Of a stretch of 64,000 nucleotides of DNA, positions 41,492 through 50,342 are shown one piece after another. The position numbers and the translations under genes are program-made. How positions within the stretch are numbered: the first letter of the stretch is position 1; each line of letters begins with the position of its first letter. Source of the DNA: Streptomyces sp. CB02980. Its GTDB lineage: Bacteria > Actinomycetota > Actinomycetes > Streptomycetales > Streptomycetaceae. The DNA lies in the NCBI RefSeq assembly GCF_014451325.2, contig NZ_JACSCH020000023.1:62001-126000 (forward strand), given 5' to 3'. The notes beneath the pieces are model-generated. The model ran no database searches and was not told the DNA's origin. It saw nothing but the letters and a program-made list of their open reading frames with translations.

Positions 41492-42485
41492 TCACCGCTT
41501 CCTCCTGCGGGTAGCGGACGCCGATGCGGTCCCGTACCGCGTCGAGCGTCCGCATCACCGCGAGCGAGCCGTCGAGGGGGACGAGCGGGGACTCCGTCTC
41601 GCCCGCCCGCAGGCAGCGCATGACCTCGGCGGCCTCGTGCCGGAGGGAGTGGGGTTCGTCCGACGACGTGAACTCCTCCGGCTCGTGGCCGTTGCGGTGC
41701 AGGGTGAAGCGTTCCGGGAAGAAGAAGCCGCGCGGGACGTCGATCCGGCCCAGCGAGCCCGTCACCGAGGCCGTCAGCGGGGTGTCCGCGTCGAGCGAGC
41801 AGGACAGCAGCGCCGACGCCCCCGAGTCCGACCAGCCCAGCAGCATGCCGGTGTTCAGGTCGACGCCCTCCGGCGAGAGCAGCGCGTGCGCGTGGACCGT
41901 GTCCGGCTCACCGAGCAGCAGTTGCGCGAACGACACCGGGTACACGCCCAGGTCGAGCAGCGCCCCGCCGCCCACCGCCGGATCCCGCAGCCGGTGGTCC
42001 GCCGCGAAGGGGCCCGCGAGCCCGAAGTCCGCCTGTACGGTCCTGATCTCGCCGATCGCCCCGTCGCGGACCAGCTCCGCGAGGCGCCGGATCAGCGGGT
42101 TGCAGTACATCCACATGGCCTCCATCAGGAAGAGGCCACGGTCCCGGGAGAGAGCGACGAGTTCCTCTGCCTCGCGGGCGTTGAGTGTGAGAGCCTTCTC
42201 GCAGAGCACCGCCCTGCCCGCCTCCAGGGCACGGCCGGCCGCCTCCCGGTGCGCGTGGTGCGGGGTCGCCACGTACACCACGTCGACGTCCTCGTCGGCG
42301 AAGAGCCCGGCCCACTCGCCGTACGCGCGCGGGATGCCGAACCGGTCCGCGAAGGCCTTCGCGGACGCCTCCGTGCGGGACGCCACCGCGACGACCTCCG
42401 CACCGTCGAGCGTCAGCAGGTCCGTGGTGAACCGCTCCGCTATGCCGCCCGTCGCCAGGATTCCCCAGCGCACCGTCTCACCCAT
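41478..42485 (-). CDS. Gfo/Idh/MocA-family oxidoreductase
   Basis: 335 residues. Rossmann motif GILATGGIAERF near residue 8, VYVATPHHAHREAA near 70 and VLCEKALTLN near 93 (the EKP of the family is EKA) are followed by the C-terminal substrate domain with GGGALLDLGVYPV. It would oxidise or reduce a sugar or inositol-like compound with NAD(P). Start ATG 42485 fits the family N-terminus. Divergent from the Bcr/CflA pump. Confidence 0.92.
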   Translation of the reverse strand: MGETVRWGILATGGIAERFTTDLLTLDGAEVVAVASRTEASAKAFADRFGIPRAYGEWAGLFADEDVDVVYVATPHHAHREAAGRALEAGRAVLCEKALTLNAREAEELVALSRDRGLFLMEAMWMYCNPLIRRLAELVRDGAIGEIRTVQADFGLAGPFAADHRLRDPAVGGGALLDLGVYPVSFAQLLLGEPDTVHAHALLSPEGVDLNTGMLLGWSDSGASALLSCSLDADTPLTASVTGSLGRIDVPRGFFFPERFTLHRNGHEPEEFTSSDEPHSLRHEAAEVMRCLRAGETESPLVPLDGSLAVMRTLDAVRDRIGVRYPQEEAVITRA

Positions 42486-42575
42486 GTTTCCCACCCGTCC
42501 CCATCTGTCCCAGCGGTCCCGCAGAGGTCTCGACCATGTCGGTCGAGCTGAGAGCATAGGCAAGAATTCAACGAA

Positions 42576-43868
42576 ATGGAGCGGTCGATGCCGGAGAGCG
42601 GCCAGAAAACAACACAAGGGCACATAACCGAAAGGGCTCCCGAGCCGATCGGCAACGCGGCCGCCCGGCGCACCGGGCTGCTCGTCACCCTCGTCCTCGG
42701 CGGGCTCACCGCACTGCCCCCGCTCTCCATGGACATGTACCTCCCGGCCCTGCCCGAGGTCACCGGGGCGCTGAACGCCCCCGCCGCCACCGTCCAGCTC
42801 ACCCTCACCGCCTGCCTCGCCGGCATGGCCCTCGGCCAGCTCGTCGTCGGCCCCATGAGCGACAAGTGGGGCCGCCGCCGCCCGCTGCTCATCGGCATGA
42901 TCGTGTACGTCCTCGCCACCGCCGTCTGCGCCCTCGCCCCCACCGCCGAGATGCTCATCGGCTTCCGGCTGCTCCAGGGCCTCGCCGGCGCCGCCGGCAT
43001 CGTCATCGCCCGCGCGGTCGTCCGCGACCTGTACGACGGCGTGGAGATGGCCCGGTTCTTCTCCACCCTGATGCTGATCTCCGGCGTCGCCCCGATCATC
43101 GCGCCCCTCATCGGCGGCCAGATCCTGCGGATCACCGACTGGCGGGGCGTCTTCTACGTCCTCACCGTCATCGGCATCCTCCTCACCCTCGTCGTCTGGC
43201 GCTTCCTCGCCGAGACGCTGCCGCCCGAGCGCCGGCACGAGGGCGGGGTCGGACAGGCGCTGCGCACCATGAAGGGGCTGCTCGCCGACCGCGTCTTCGC
43301 CGGGTACATGCTGACCGGCGGCCTCGCCTTCGCCGCCCTCTTCGCGTACATCTCGGCCTCGCCGTTCGTCGTCCAGGAGATCTACGGGGCCTCGCCGCAG
43401 ACCTTCAGCCTGCTCTTCGGCCTCAACTCGATCGGCCTCGTCGCCGTCGGCCAGATCAACGGCAAGCTGCTCGTCGGCCGCGTCAGCCTGGACAAGGCGC
43501 TCGGCTGGGGCCTCGGGACCATCCTCGTCTCCTCCCTCGCGCTGCTCCTCATGACCAGCGGCGTCTTCGGGGAGGTCGGACTCGTGCCGATCGCGGCCGG
43601 ACTCTTCGTCCTGATGTCCGCGATGGGCCTCGCCATGCCGAACACCAACGCCCAGGCCCTGATGCGCACCCCGCACGCCGCCGGCTCCGCTTCCGCGCTG
43701 CTCGGCACGACGTCCTTCCTCGTCGGCGCCGTCGCCTCCCCGCTCGTCGGCATCGCCGGCGAGCACACCGCCGTCCCGATGGCGGTCGTCCAGCTGACCT
43801 GCGCCGTCCTGGCCCTGGCCTGCTTCCTCGGGCTGTGCAGGCCGTGGCAGACGGCCAAGGCGGCCTAG
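42576..43868 (+). CDS. Bcr/CflA-type multidrug efflux MFS transporter
   Basis: 430 residues with 12 membrane helices. LPPLSMDMYLPALPEV in the first helix is diagnostic of the Bcr/CflA branch; GPMSDKWGRRRPLL is motif A. It exports small drugs or metabolites by proton antiport. An ATG four codons downstream (MPESGQ) is an alternative start. The last codons and stop are repeated just downstream with an 18-base period. Confidence 0.93.
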   Translation: MERSMPESGQKTTQGHITERAPEPIGNAAARRTGLLVTLVLGGLTALPPLSMDMYLPALPEVTGALNAPAATVQLTLTACLAGMALGQLVVGPMSDKWGRRRPLLIGMIVYVLATAVCALAPTAEMLIGFRLLQGLAGAAGIVIARAVVRDLYDGVEMARFFSTLMLISGVAPIIAPLIGGQILRITDWRGVFYVLTVIGILLTLVVWRFLAETLPPERRHEGGVGQALRTMKGLLADRVFAGYMLTGGLAFAALFAYISASPFVVQEIYGASPQTFSLLFGLNSIGLVAVGQINGKLLVGRVSLDKALGWGLGTILVSSLALLLMTSGVFGEVGLVPIAAGLFVLMSAMGLAMPNTNAQALMRTPHAAGSASALLGTTSFLVGAVASPLVGIAGEHTAVPMAVVQLTCAVLALACFLGLCRPWQTAKAA

Positions 43869-43897
43869 ACGACCAGGAGGGCCTGGACGACCAGGAG
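43862..43897. repeat. 18-bp tandem repeat at the efflux gene 3' end
   Basis: GGCCTAGACGACCAGGAG (43862-43879), containing the stop TAG of the transporter gene, is followed directly by GGCCTGGACGACCAGGAG (43880-43897), in which the stop is TGG; a degraded third copy follows. Ten-base GAGGCGGGCG repeats continue to about 43930. Confidence 0.85.
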
Positions 43898-44021
43898 GGC
43901 CAAGTAGGCCGAGGCGGGCGAGGCGGGCGACGTGGCCAGGGGGATCCGGCCCGCCGGTGTGCCGCCGGTCGTTCCGCGGCCCGCGGTGTCACGATCTCCG
44001 GGACGGACGGGAGGACCGGGG

Positions 44022-44489
44022 ATGTGCCACTACTGCGGGTGCCGCGAGATCCCGCTGATCAAGGAGTTCATCGCCGAGCACGAGTCGGTCACCGACCTCG
44101 CCGGGGACGCCGTGCGCGCGCTCGGCAGCGGCGACCGCGCCCGTGCCGGGACGCTGGCCTCGCGGATGGCCGTCGAACTCCGGGCCCACTGGTCGGGGGA
44201 GGAGCGGGGGCTGTTCGCGGTCATGCGGGAGAACGAGGAGTACACGGCGTACGTCGACGCCCTCGCCCTGGAACACCGGGAGCTCGCCGCCTTCCTGGAC
44301 GGACTCGACCTCGACTCGGCCGAGCAGCGCGCGGCGTTCGTCCGCGCCGTCGACGAGCTCCACACGCACATCGCCAAGGAGGAGGACGGCCTCTTCCCGG
44401 CCTCCCTGACCGAACTCACGGGTGAGCAGTGGGACCGGTCCATCGACGCGTGGCGGACGGTCCACTCCCGGGACCCGCTGCCGGGCTGA
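44022..44489 (+). CDS. Hemerythrin-like domain protein
   Basis: 155 residues. The N-terminus MCHYCGCREIPLIKEFIAEHE is characteristic of an actinobacterial hemerythrin group with a Cys-rich start. Diiron ligands are spread over the four helices: EHESV, HWSGEERGLF, EHRELAAF and HTHIAKEEDGLFP. It probably binds O2 or NO or senses redox state. GGGAGGACC precedes ATG 44022; an upstream in-frame ATG (43932) is rejected for lack of homologous sequence. Confidence 0.9.
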   Translation: MCHYCGCREIPLIKEFIAEHESVTDLAGDAVRALGSGDRARAGTLASRMAVELRAHWSGEERGLFAVMRENEEYTAYVDALALEHRELAAFLDGLDLDSAEQRAAFVRAVDELHTHIAKEEDGLFPASLTELTGEQWDRSIDAWRTVHSRDPLPG

Positions 44490-44627
44490 CCCGGCGGCGC
44501 CCGGTGTGCCGCCCGATGTCGACCCGCGCTGCCCGCTGTCGTCCTGTGCCGCCCTGTGTCGCCCGGTGCGGCGCAGGGGGCTCCGTGGGCCGCCGCGGCC
44601 GCCGATCCCGCCGCCTAGACTGTCTCG

Positions 44628-45611
44628 GTGAACGCCTCCGCTCCCTCCGCCGACTCCCTGCGCGCCGCCCTCGCCGGGCTCCTCGACGGGCTGCCGCCCA
44701 AGCAGGCCGCCCGGGCCGTCGACCGGCTGATCGCCAACTACCGGGGGACCACCCCGACGGACGCCCCCGTGCTGCGCGACCGCTCCGACGTCGCCGCGTA
44801 CGCCGCGTACCGGATGCCGGCGACCTTCGAGGCGGTACGGGGCGCCCTCGCCGCCCTGCGCGAGGCGGCGCCCGACTGGGAGCCGCGTACCCACACCGAC
44901 GTCGGCGGCGGTACGGGCGCGGCCGGCTGGGCCGTCGCCGAGGCCTGGGAGGAGCAGCCGCCCCGCACCACCGTCCTGGACTGGGCCGAGCCGGCCCTCG
45001 CCCTCGGGCGCGAGCTCGCCGCCGGGACTCTGGACGCCGAGTGGCGCACGGCCAGGATCGGCAGCGCGCTGCGGCTCGCCGACACGGACCTCGTCACCGT
45101 CTCGTACGTGCTCAAGGAGCTGACCGAGGCCGACCGGGCCGCCCTCGTGACCGAGGCGGCGCGTGCCGCGCAGACCGTCGTGATCGTCGAGCCCGGCACC
45201 CCCGACGGCTACGAGCGGATCATCGCGGCCCGCACCCTGCTGATCGAGGCCGGGTTCACGGTCGCGGCGCCCTGCCCGCACAGCGGGGCCTGCCCGATCG
45301 AGCCGGGCACGGACTGGTGCCACTTCTCGGCCCGGGTCAGCCGTTCCTCGCTGCACCGGAAGGTGAAGGGCGGTTCGCTGCCGTACGAGGACGAGAAGTA
45401 CAGCTACGTGGCGGCGACCCGGGTCGCGCCCGCGCCGGCGACCTCCCGCATCACCCGCAGGCCGCAGATCCGCAAGGGCCTGGTCCTCCTCGACCTGTGC
45501 GGCCCGGACGGCCTGACCCGGGACACGGTCACCAAGCGTCACGGCTCGCTCTACAAGCAGGCCCGCGACGCGGAGTGGGGCGACTCCTGGCCGCCGGAGG
45601 CCGAGGACTGA
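44628..45611 (+). CDS. Rsm22/METTL17-like ribosomal RNA methyltransferase-family protein
   Basis: 327 residues from GTG 44628. The SAM fold begins DVGGGTGAAGWA near residue 88. The C-terminal part has CPHSGACPIEPGTDWCHFS (Cys near 211-225) and a basic RSSLHRKVKGG segment, matching Rsm22, the mitochondrial small-subunit assembly factor, whose cysteines hold an Fe-S cluster in METTL17. It would bind or methylate the small ribosomal subunit. Convergent with the DDAH gene. Confidence 0.9.
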   Translation: MNASAPSADSLRAALAGLLDGLPPKQAARAVDRLIANYRGTTPTDAPVLRDRSDVAAYAAYRMPATFEAVRGALAALREAAPDWEPRTHTDVGGGTGAAGWAVAEAWEEQPPRTTVLDWAEPALALGRELAAGTLDAEWRTARIGSALRLADTDLVTVSYVLKELTEADRAALVTEAARAAQTVVIVEPGTPDGYERIIAARTLLIEAGFTVAAPCPHSGACPIEPGTDWCHFSARVSRSSLHRKVKGGSLPYEDEKYSYVAATRVAPAPATSRITRRPQIRKGLVLLDLCGPDGLTRDTVTKRHGSLYKQARDAEWGDSWPPEAED

Positions 45612-45636
45612 GAGCCCCGGCTGTGCGCACCCACCG

Positions 45637-45683
45637 GAAGTGCCCCCCGAAGTCACGTTTCCGCAGACCAGGAGGGGCACTTC
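45637..45683. terminator. Inverted repeat between convergent genes
   Basis: GAAGTGCCCC (45637-45646) and GGGGCACTTC (45674-45683) form a 10-bp stem with a 27-base loop in the 118-base gap between the Rsm22-like and DDAH genes. It may terminate both. Confidence 0.5.
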
Positions 45684-45729
45684 GCGGAAGCGTCCCCAGC
45701 AGCGTCGACCCGTTCCGACGCCCTGTGGG

Positions 45730-46560
45730 CTAGGGCCGCAGCTCCTGGGTGCAGCACTTCACGCTGCCGCCGCCCTTGAGGAGTTCACCCAGGTCCATGC
45801 CGATCGGCTCGAAGCCCCGCCGTCGCAGCGGGTCGAAGAGGCCCACCGCCGCCTGGGGGAGGAGGACGTTCCGGCCGTCGCCGACCGCGTTCAGGCCCAG
45901 GGCCGCCGCATCCTCGGCCGTCGCGATCAGGGCGTCGGGGAAGAGCCGGGCGAGCACCGCGCGGCTGCCGGGGGAGAAGGCGTCCGGGTAGTACATGACC
46001 TCGTCGCCCGCGTCGTCCAGGACGCACAGCGCCGTGTCCAGGTGGTAGTACCGCGGGTCCACCAGCTCGAGGCCGATCACCGGGCGGCCGAAGAACTCCT
46101 GCGCCTCGTCGTGCGAGAGCGGGCTGGAGCGGAAGCCGCGCCCGGCGAGGATCCAGGAGGCGGTGACGGCGAAGTCCCCCTCGCCCTCGTTGACGTGCTC
46201 CGGAGCCCGTACGTCGTCGGCTGCCCAACCGTTTCCTCGGAACCAGGCCAGATGCGCCCCGGCCTCGGCCGCGCGCTCCGCGTGGGCGAACTTCGCTCCG
46301 AGGACCCGTCCGTCGACGACGGTCGCGCCGTTCGCCGCGAAGACCATGTCCGGCAGCGCCGGGTCGGGGGCGAGGAGCTCGACCGTGTGGCCGAGCGCGC
46401 GGTAGCGGTCGCGCAGGTCCTCCCACTGGGCGAGGGCGAGCGGCAGGTCGACCGGTTTCGTGGGGTCCATCCAGGGGTTGATGGAGTACGTCACCGTGAA
46501 GTGCGTGGGTGGGCACATCAGATAACGGCGGGGCGAGGACGTGCGCGGAGTGGTGCGCAA
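45730..46560 (-). CDS. Dimethylarginine dimethylaminohydrolase (DDAH)-like amidinohydrolase
   Basis: 276 residues of the guanidino-modifying fold. Substrate Asp in DMVFAANGATV near 71, Glu-Gly in NEGEGDF, His in RYYHLDTALC near 170, and the nucleophilic Cys in GGSVKCCTQE at the C-terminus form the hydrolase set. It would convert methylarginine to citrulline. The start is TTG at 46560, supported by GAGGAG seven bases upstream; a later ATG at 46518 (MCPPTHF) would be shorter. Divergent from the TetR gene. Confidence 0.9.
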   Translation of the reverse strand: MRTTPRTSSPRRYLMCPPTHFTVTYSINPWMDPTKPVDLPLALAQWEDLRDRYRALGHTVELLAPDPALPDMVFAANGATVVDGRVLGAKFAHAERAAEAGAHLAWFRGNGWAADDVRAPEHVNEGEGDFAVTASWILAGRGFRSSPLSHDEAQEFFGRPVIGLELVDPRYYHLDTALCVLDDAGDEVMYYPDAFSPGSRAVLARLFPDALIATAEDAAALGLNAVGDGRNVLLPQAAVGLFDPLRRRGFEPIGMDLGELLKGGGSVKCCTQELRP

Positions 46561-46694
46561 TGAGGGCTCCTCACGGACGGGCGGTCAGAGGCACCGGCGG
46601 GGTGAAGATCCGCCGGATCGGTGACCCCATGGTCCGCCTTCCGGGCCCGCCGCGCTGTGGACCGTTCGGGTGGTTCGGCTCTGGCCACGACTCG

Positions 46695-46711
46695 CGAGAC
46701 GTAGCGTCTCG
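46695..46711. promoter_or_regulatory. TetR operator palindrome
   Basis: CGAGACG-tag-CGTCTCG is a perfect 7-3-7 inverted repeat 20 bases upstream of the TetR gene. A -10-like TAGATT (46720-46725) just before the ATG implies a leaderless message, so the palindrome would overlap the -35 region and allow autorepression. Confidence 0.7.
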
Positions 46712-46731
46712 TAGACTGCTAGATTGGGCCC

Positions 46732-47370
46732 ATGTCCGACACCAAGGCCCCCGACGCCTCCCGCCGCAGCGAGCGCTCCCGCCGCGCCATCTTCGACGCC
46801 GCCCTCGCCCTCGTCTCCGAGACCGGCTACGCGAAGACCACCATCGAGGGCATCGCCGCCCGCGCCGGGGTCGGCAAGCAGACCATCTACCGCTGGTGGC
46901 CCTCCAAGGCCGCCGTCCTCCTCGACGCCTTCCTGGACCTCGCGGCCCGCGCCAATGAGGCAGCTCGGCGGGCGGACGCCCACGGCGGGGAAGGGGCCGC
47001 TGAGATCCCCGACACCGGCGACCTCGCCGCCGACCTCAAGTACGTCCTGCGCGCCACCGTCGACGAGATGAACGACCCCACCTTCGACGCCCCCACCCGC
47101 GCCCTCGCCGCCGAGGGCATCGTCGACCCCGAGCTCGGCGCCCGCTTCACCGAGGCGCTCCTCGAACCGCAGCTCCAGTACTACGCCCGCCGCATCGAGG
47201 CGGCCCAGGCGGCCGGCGACGTGGACCCCGGCGTCGACCCCCGGATCGCCCTCGAACTCCTCGTCGGACCGCTCCACCACCGCTGGCTCCACCGCACCCT
47301 GCCGCTGACCCACGCGTACGCCGACAGCCTCGTCGACCTCGCCCTGCGCGGCCTCGCGCCGAGGGCCTGA
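46732..47370 (+). CDS. TetR-family transcriptional regulator
   Basis: 212 residues. The DNA-binding domain (about 15-65) has RAIFDAALALVSETGYAKTTIEGIAARAGVGKQTIYRWWPSK-type order, here recognisable from TTIEGIAARAGVGKQTIYRW. The C-terminal ligand domain is of the TetR_C_33/AcrR kind. No Shine-Dalgarno is visible before ATG 46732, in keeping with a leaderless transcript. A palindromic operator lies just upstream. The divergent DDAH gene may be a second target. Confidence 0.94.
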   Translation: MSDTKAPDASRRSERSRRAIFDAALALVSETGYAKTTIEGIAARAGVGKQTIYRWWPSKAAVLLDAFLDLAARANEAARRADAHGGEGAAEIPDTGDLAADLKYVLRATVDEMNDPTFDAPTRALAAEGIVDPELGARFTEALLEPQLQYYARRIEAAQAAGDVDPGVDPRIALELLVGPLHHRWLHRTLPLTHAYADSLVDLALRGLAPRA

Positions 47371-47485
47371 AACGTCCGTCGCACACCGGTTCCACACCCC
47401 GGTTCCGCACTCCGGTCACCCAGGGCGCAGGATGGTGGGACCATGGGCAGAGCCGAACGGGCGAGCATGAGGTGTGAGGGGATAG

Positions 47486-48265
47486 ATGGGCGACGGGATC
47501 GACCGCTACCGCGGCACGGAGAGCAAACTCGCACAGTGGCTGCGCAGGCGCCCGAAACGCACCGCGGCCGACGACGAGAACGACCGCGAGAAGCTGCTTC
47601 TGGCCGTCGCCGCCGCCGGGCTGCCCCTCGCCCCCGCCGCGTACCCCGTCGGCTACAGCTGTTCCTGTGAGCGGATCGGCTGTCCCACCCCCGCCCGGCA
47701 CCCGGTCTCCTTCGCCTGGCAGACGCAGTCGACCACCGACCGCGCCCAGATCGAGCGCTGGGCCCGCAACGAGCCCGAGGCGAACTTCATCACCGCCACC
47801 GGCATGGTCCACGACGTCCTCGACGTACCGCTCGCCGCAGGCCGCGCCGCCCTGGAGCGCCTTCTCGCCGAGGGCGTCGAGGTCGGGCCGGTCGCCGAGT
47901 CCGCCGACGTCGACACGGTCGGCGGGCGGATGCTCTTCTTCACCGCCACCCGCGGCACCCCCGAGGACGAGGACGAGTGGTGGCCGTGTGAGCTCGACTG
48001 CCACCCCGAGACCATGGACGAGCACCCGGGGCTCCGCTGGCACTGCCGCGGAAGCTACGTCCTCGTACCGCCCGCCCGGCTCCCCGGAGACGAGAGCGCC
48101 CATCCGGTCGTCGCCTGGCTCCGCGGCCCCGAGCACCCGCTGCCCGACCCGCTGAACCTCCTGGAGACCCTCCAGGACGCCTGCGCCCGCCACGCGGCCG
48201 CGCGCGAGGCGGAGGGCGACGGCGAGCACACGGCCCACGAGATCGCCTGGCCGCTGACCCGCTGA
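47486..48265 (+). CDS. Primase-polymerase N-terminal domain-like protein
   Basis: 259 residues. The order KLLLAVAAAGLPLAPAAYPVGYS, Cys-rich CSCERIGCPTPARHP, WARNEPEANFITATG and VLDVPLAAG...ALERL corresponds to the prim-pol domain found in replication proteins of mobile elements, but in this streptomycete group it is a free-standing domain. The catalytic acidic pair is not clear (DVPL occurs where DVD is expected), so activity is doubtful. GAGGGGATAG precedes ATG 47486. No helicase or integrase gene is near. Confidence 0.75.
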   Translation: MGDGIDRYRGTESKLAQWLRRRPKRTAADDENDREKLLLAVAAAGLPLAPAAYPVGYSCSCERIGCPTPARHPVSFAWQTQSTTDRAQIERWARNEPEANFITATGMVHDVLDVPLAAGRAALERLLAEGVEVGPVAESADVDTVGGRMLFFTATRGTPEDEDEWWPCELDCHPETMDEHPGLRWHCRGSYVLVPPARLPGDESAHPVVAWLRGPEHPLPDPLNLLETLQDACARHAAAREAEGDGEHTAHEIAWPLTR

Positions 48266-48373
48266 CCGGCCGGCCTGCTGGGCTCCTGACCTACGGCCCC
48301 CTGACCGGCTGGCCTGCTGACCCGCTGGGGAACGGCCTGAGCGGCGGCCAGAGCGGTGGCCTGAGCGGCGGCC
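48253..48373. repeat. Degenerate direct repeats downstream of the prim-pol gene
   Basis: CTGACCGG(C/T)(C/T)GGCCTGCTG-type blocks occur at 48262-48280 and 48301-48319, the first covering the stop codon region. GGCCTGAGCGGCGGCC occurs perfectly at 48334-48349 and 48358-48373. Together they fill most of the 141-base gap before the lipoprotein gene. Confidence 0.65.
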
Positions 48374-48406
48374 TGGGCCGGGGGCTGTTCAGCGGGCGAC
48401 CGGGCC

Positions 48407-49474
48407 TTACGAGCCCTGCGCGCCCACCACGCCCTGGAGCCGGGCCTTGATCGTGACCCCGTCGCGGTCGGTGCCCGCCGGCTTCACCAGGACCGCCTGG
48501 TTGGACACCCACTCCTTGGTGACCGTGTTCTTGACCTCGCCGGTCAGCAGCGCCTTGATGTCGGGGTCGACCTTGGGCCGGTAGCCCGGCGCCGCCGTCT
48601 GCCGCTCGAAGAACCGCGTCGCGAAGAAGACGAACGCGCCGCCGTCCTTCGTCCGCAGCCCGAGCGGCGCGAAGTCGCCCTCGTCCGCGACCCGGTCCAG
48701 GTACTGGGTGGCGAGCCCCGGGCGCTTGGCGCCCTTCTCCCGCTGCTCCCGCAGCAGCGTCGTGTGCGGCCCCTCCGCGTACGGCCCCGGCTGCCCGTCC
48801 TTCAGGTACGCGACGTACTCCTTGCCGAGCTCCTCGGGCGCGACCGCGAGCGTGTCGGTGTCCGCGGCGACCGGCACCGCGTACCCGTCCTCCTCGGCGA
48901 ACTCGGGCACCTGCGACGGGCCCAGGATCACCAGGTGGGCCGCCTCCCACAGCTGCTGGGGCCCGTTGCGTACGAAGACGACGAGCCAGCGCTGGTCGCC
49001 GGCGCCCTCGTCGGTGTCCAGGTTGGGGTCGGTGTCCGCGAGGAACCAGCGCGGCCAGCCCGCCTTCTTGGGCAGGACGAAGCGCGCGTCCGACAGTTCG
49101 AGGGGGCGGTGGTTCGGATTGCCGCCGGGGGACGTCACCGCACGCGCGCGCAGACCCGCCTGGTTGATCTCGCCCAGCGGACCGGTGACCCGGCCCGCGT
49201 CCAGGGCCGGGTCGTGGGCCTTGTCGGCCCTGTTGTAGGCGGTGGTGAAGTCGGCGAGGGCCTGCGCGGCCTCGGCCTGGGTGGCCGGCGGCATCAGGGC
49301 GAGCTCACCGTGCACGGTGACGCAGCCGCTCGCCGTCAGCGCGAGGACGGTCGCGGCCGCCGTCGCCGCGAGGAGACGTACGGGGCGCGCGGGGCGCGCG
49401 GCTCTCGTGGACCGTCCTGCCGTCAGCCGCTCAAGCGGTCTTCCCGGCGCTCGCCTCAGCGTCAGCCTGCTCAT
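48407..49474 (-). CDS. Lipoprotein of unknown function in the efe operon
   Basis: 355 residues. A basic N-terminus of about 30 residues leads to a hydrophobic segment ending ALTASGC, a probable lipid attachment at Cys51. The mature part is soluble (ADFTTAYNRADKAHD, ARFVLPKKAGWPRWFLADTD). The ATG at 49474 lies inside the end of efeU, a 44-base overlap, indicating tight coupling. I do not recognise the family's function; its position suggests a surface accessory to the iron transporter, but that is inference. Confidence 0.75.
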   Translation of the reverse strand: MSRLTLRRAPGRPLERLTAGRSTRAARPARPVRLLAATAAATVLALTASGCVTVHGELALMPPATQAEAAQALADFTTAYNRADKAHDPALDAGRVTGPLGEINQAGLRARAVTSPGGNPNHRPLELSDARFVLPKKAGWPRWFLADTDPNLDTDEGAGDQRWLVVFVRNGPQQLWEAAHLVILGPSQVPEFAEEDGYAVPVAADTDTLAVAPEELGKEYVAYLKDGQPGPYAEGPHTTLLREQREKGAKRPGLATQYLDRVADEGDFAPLGLRTKDGGAFVFFATRFFERQTAAPGYRPKVDPDIKALLTGEVKNTVTKEWVSNQAVLVKPAGTDRDGVTIKARLQGVVGAQGS

Positions 49475-50312
49475 CGGTCGCCTTCTGCTTCTTCACCCGC
49501 ACGGACGGACCCGACCCTATCGGGGCCAGGAACAGCGCGAGCGTCGGGACCAGATACAGCGCCCACACCGTGACCTGAAGGACCGTCGGGTTCGGCTGGA
49601 AGTTGAAGACGCCCTTGAGGAGCGTGCCGTACCAGCTGTCCGGCGGGATCGTCGCCGAGATGTCGAAGGCCTTGTTCGCGAGGCCGTCGAGGAAGCGGGC
49701 CTCCTGGAGGTCGTGCACGCCGTACGCGAGGACGCCCGCCGCCACCACGACCAGCATCCCGCCGGTCCAGGTGAAGAACTTCGCCAGGTTGATCTTCAGC
49801 GCGCCCCGGTAGAACAGCCAGCCGAGGAGCACCGCCGTGAGCAGGCCGAGCAGGACACCGGCCAGCGGTGCGAACGTGCCGTCCGAGGAGGCCCGGACCG
49901 ACGCCCACACGAACAGCGCCGTCTCCAGGCCCTCGCGGCCCACGGCCAGGAAGGCGGTGGCGACGAGTGCGCCCGTGCCCATCCGGAGGGCCGCGTCGAG
50001 CTTGCCGTGCAGCTCGGCCCTGAGGTGCCGGGCGGTGCGCCGCATCCAGAAGACCATCCAGGTCACCAGGACGACCGCGACGATCGAGAGCGAGCCGCCG
50101 AGCAGCTCCTGCGCCTCGAAGGTCAGCTCCTGGGAGCCGAACTCGAGGCCGGCGCCGAAGGCCAGGGCCACCCCGACGGCCACGCCGATGCCGATCCAGA
50201 TCGGCTTGAGCGCGTCCCGCCGGCCGGTCTTCACCAGATAGGCGATGAGGATGCAGACGACCAGGCTGGCTTCGAGGCCCTCGCGCAGGCCGATCAGATA
50301 GTTACCGAACAC
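49431..50312 (-). CDS. efeU: Iron permease EfeU (FTR1 family)
   Basis: 293 residues with seven membrane helices. Two REGLE motifs, in LREGLEASLV near residue 9 and GREGLETALFVW near 147, are the iron-translocating sites of the FTR1/EfeU family. It imports iron across the membrane together with EfeO and EfeB. GTG 50312 has GGGAGGG seven bases upstream. It follows efeB by 30 bases. Confidence 0.95.
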   Translation of the reverse strand: MFGNYLIGLREGLEASLVVCILIAYLVKTGRRDALKPIWIGIGVAVGVALAFGAGLEFGSQELTFEAQELLGGSLSIVAVVLVTWMVFWMRRTARHLRAELHGKLDAALRMGTGALVATAFLAVGREGLETALFVWASVRASSDGTFAPLAGVLLGLLTAVLLGWLFYRGALKINLAKFFTWTGGMLVVVAAGVLAYGVHDLQEARFLDGLANKAFDISATIPPDSWYGTLLKGVFNFQPNPTVLQVTVWALYLVPTLALFLAPIGSGPSVRVKKQKATDEQADAEASAGKTA

Positions 50313-50342
50313 GCCGGTTCCCTCCCGGGGTTGCGTGGAGTG

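Noticed and set aside
44490..44627. Degenerate TGTCGCCC/TGCCGCCC repeats after the hemerythrin gene
   Set aside because: Low complexity without a constant period; not clearly another stop-codon duplication.
47486..48265. Prim-pol-like gene as evidence of an integrated plasmid or prophage
   Set aside because: No integrase, Rep, helicase, att-like repeats or tRNA nearby, and base composition is like the surroundings.
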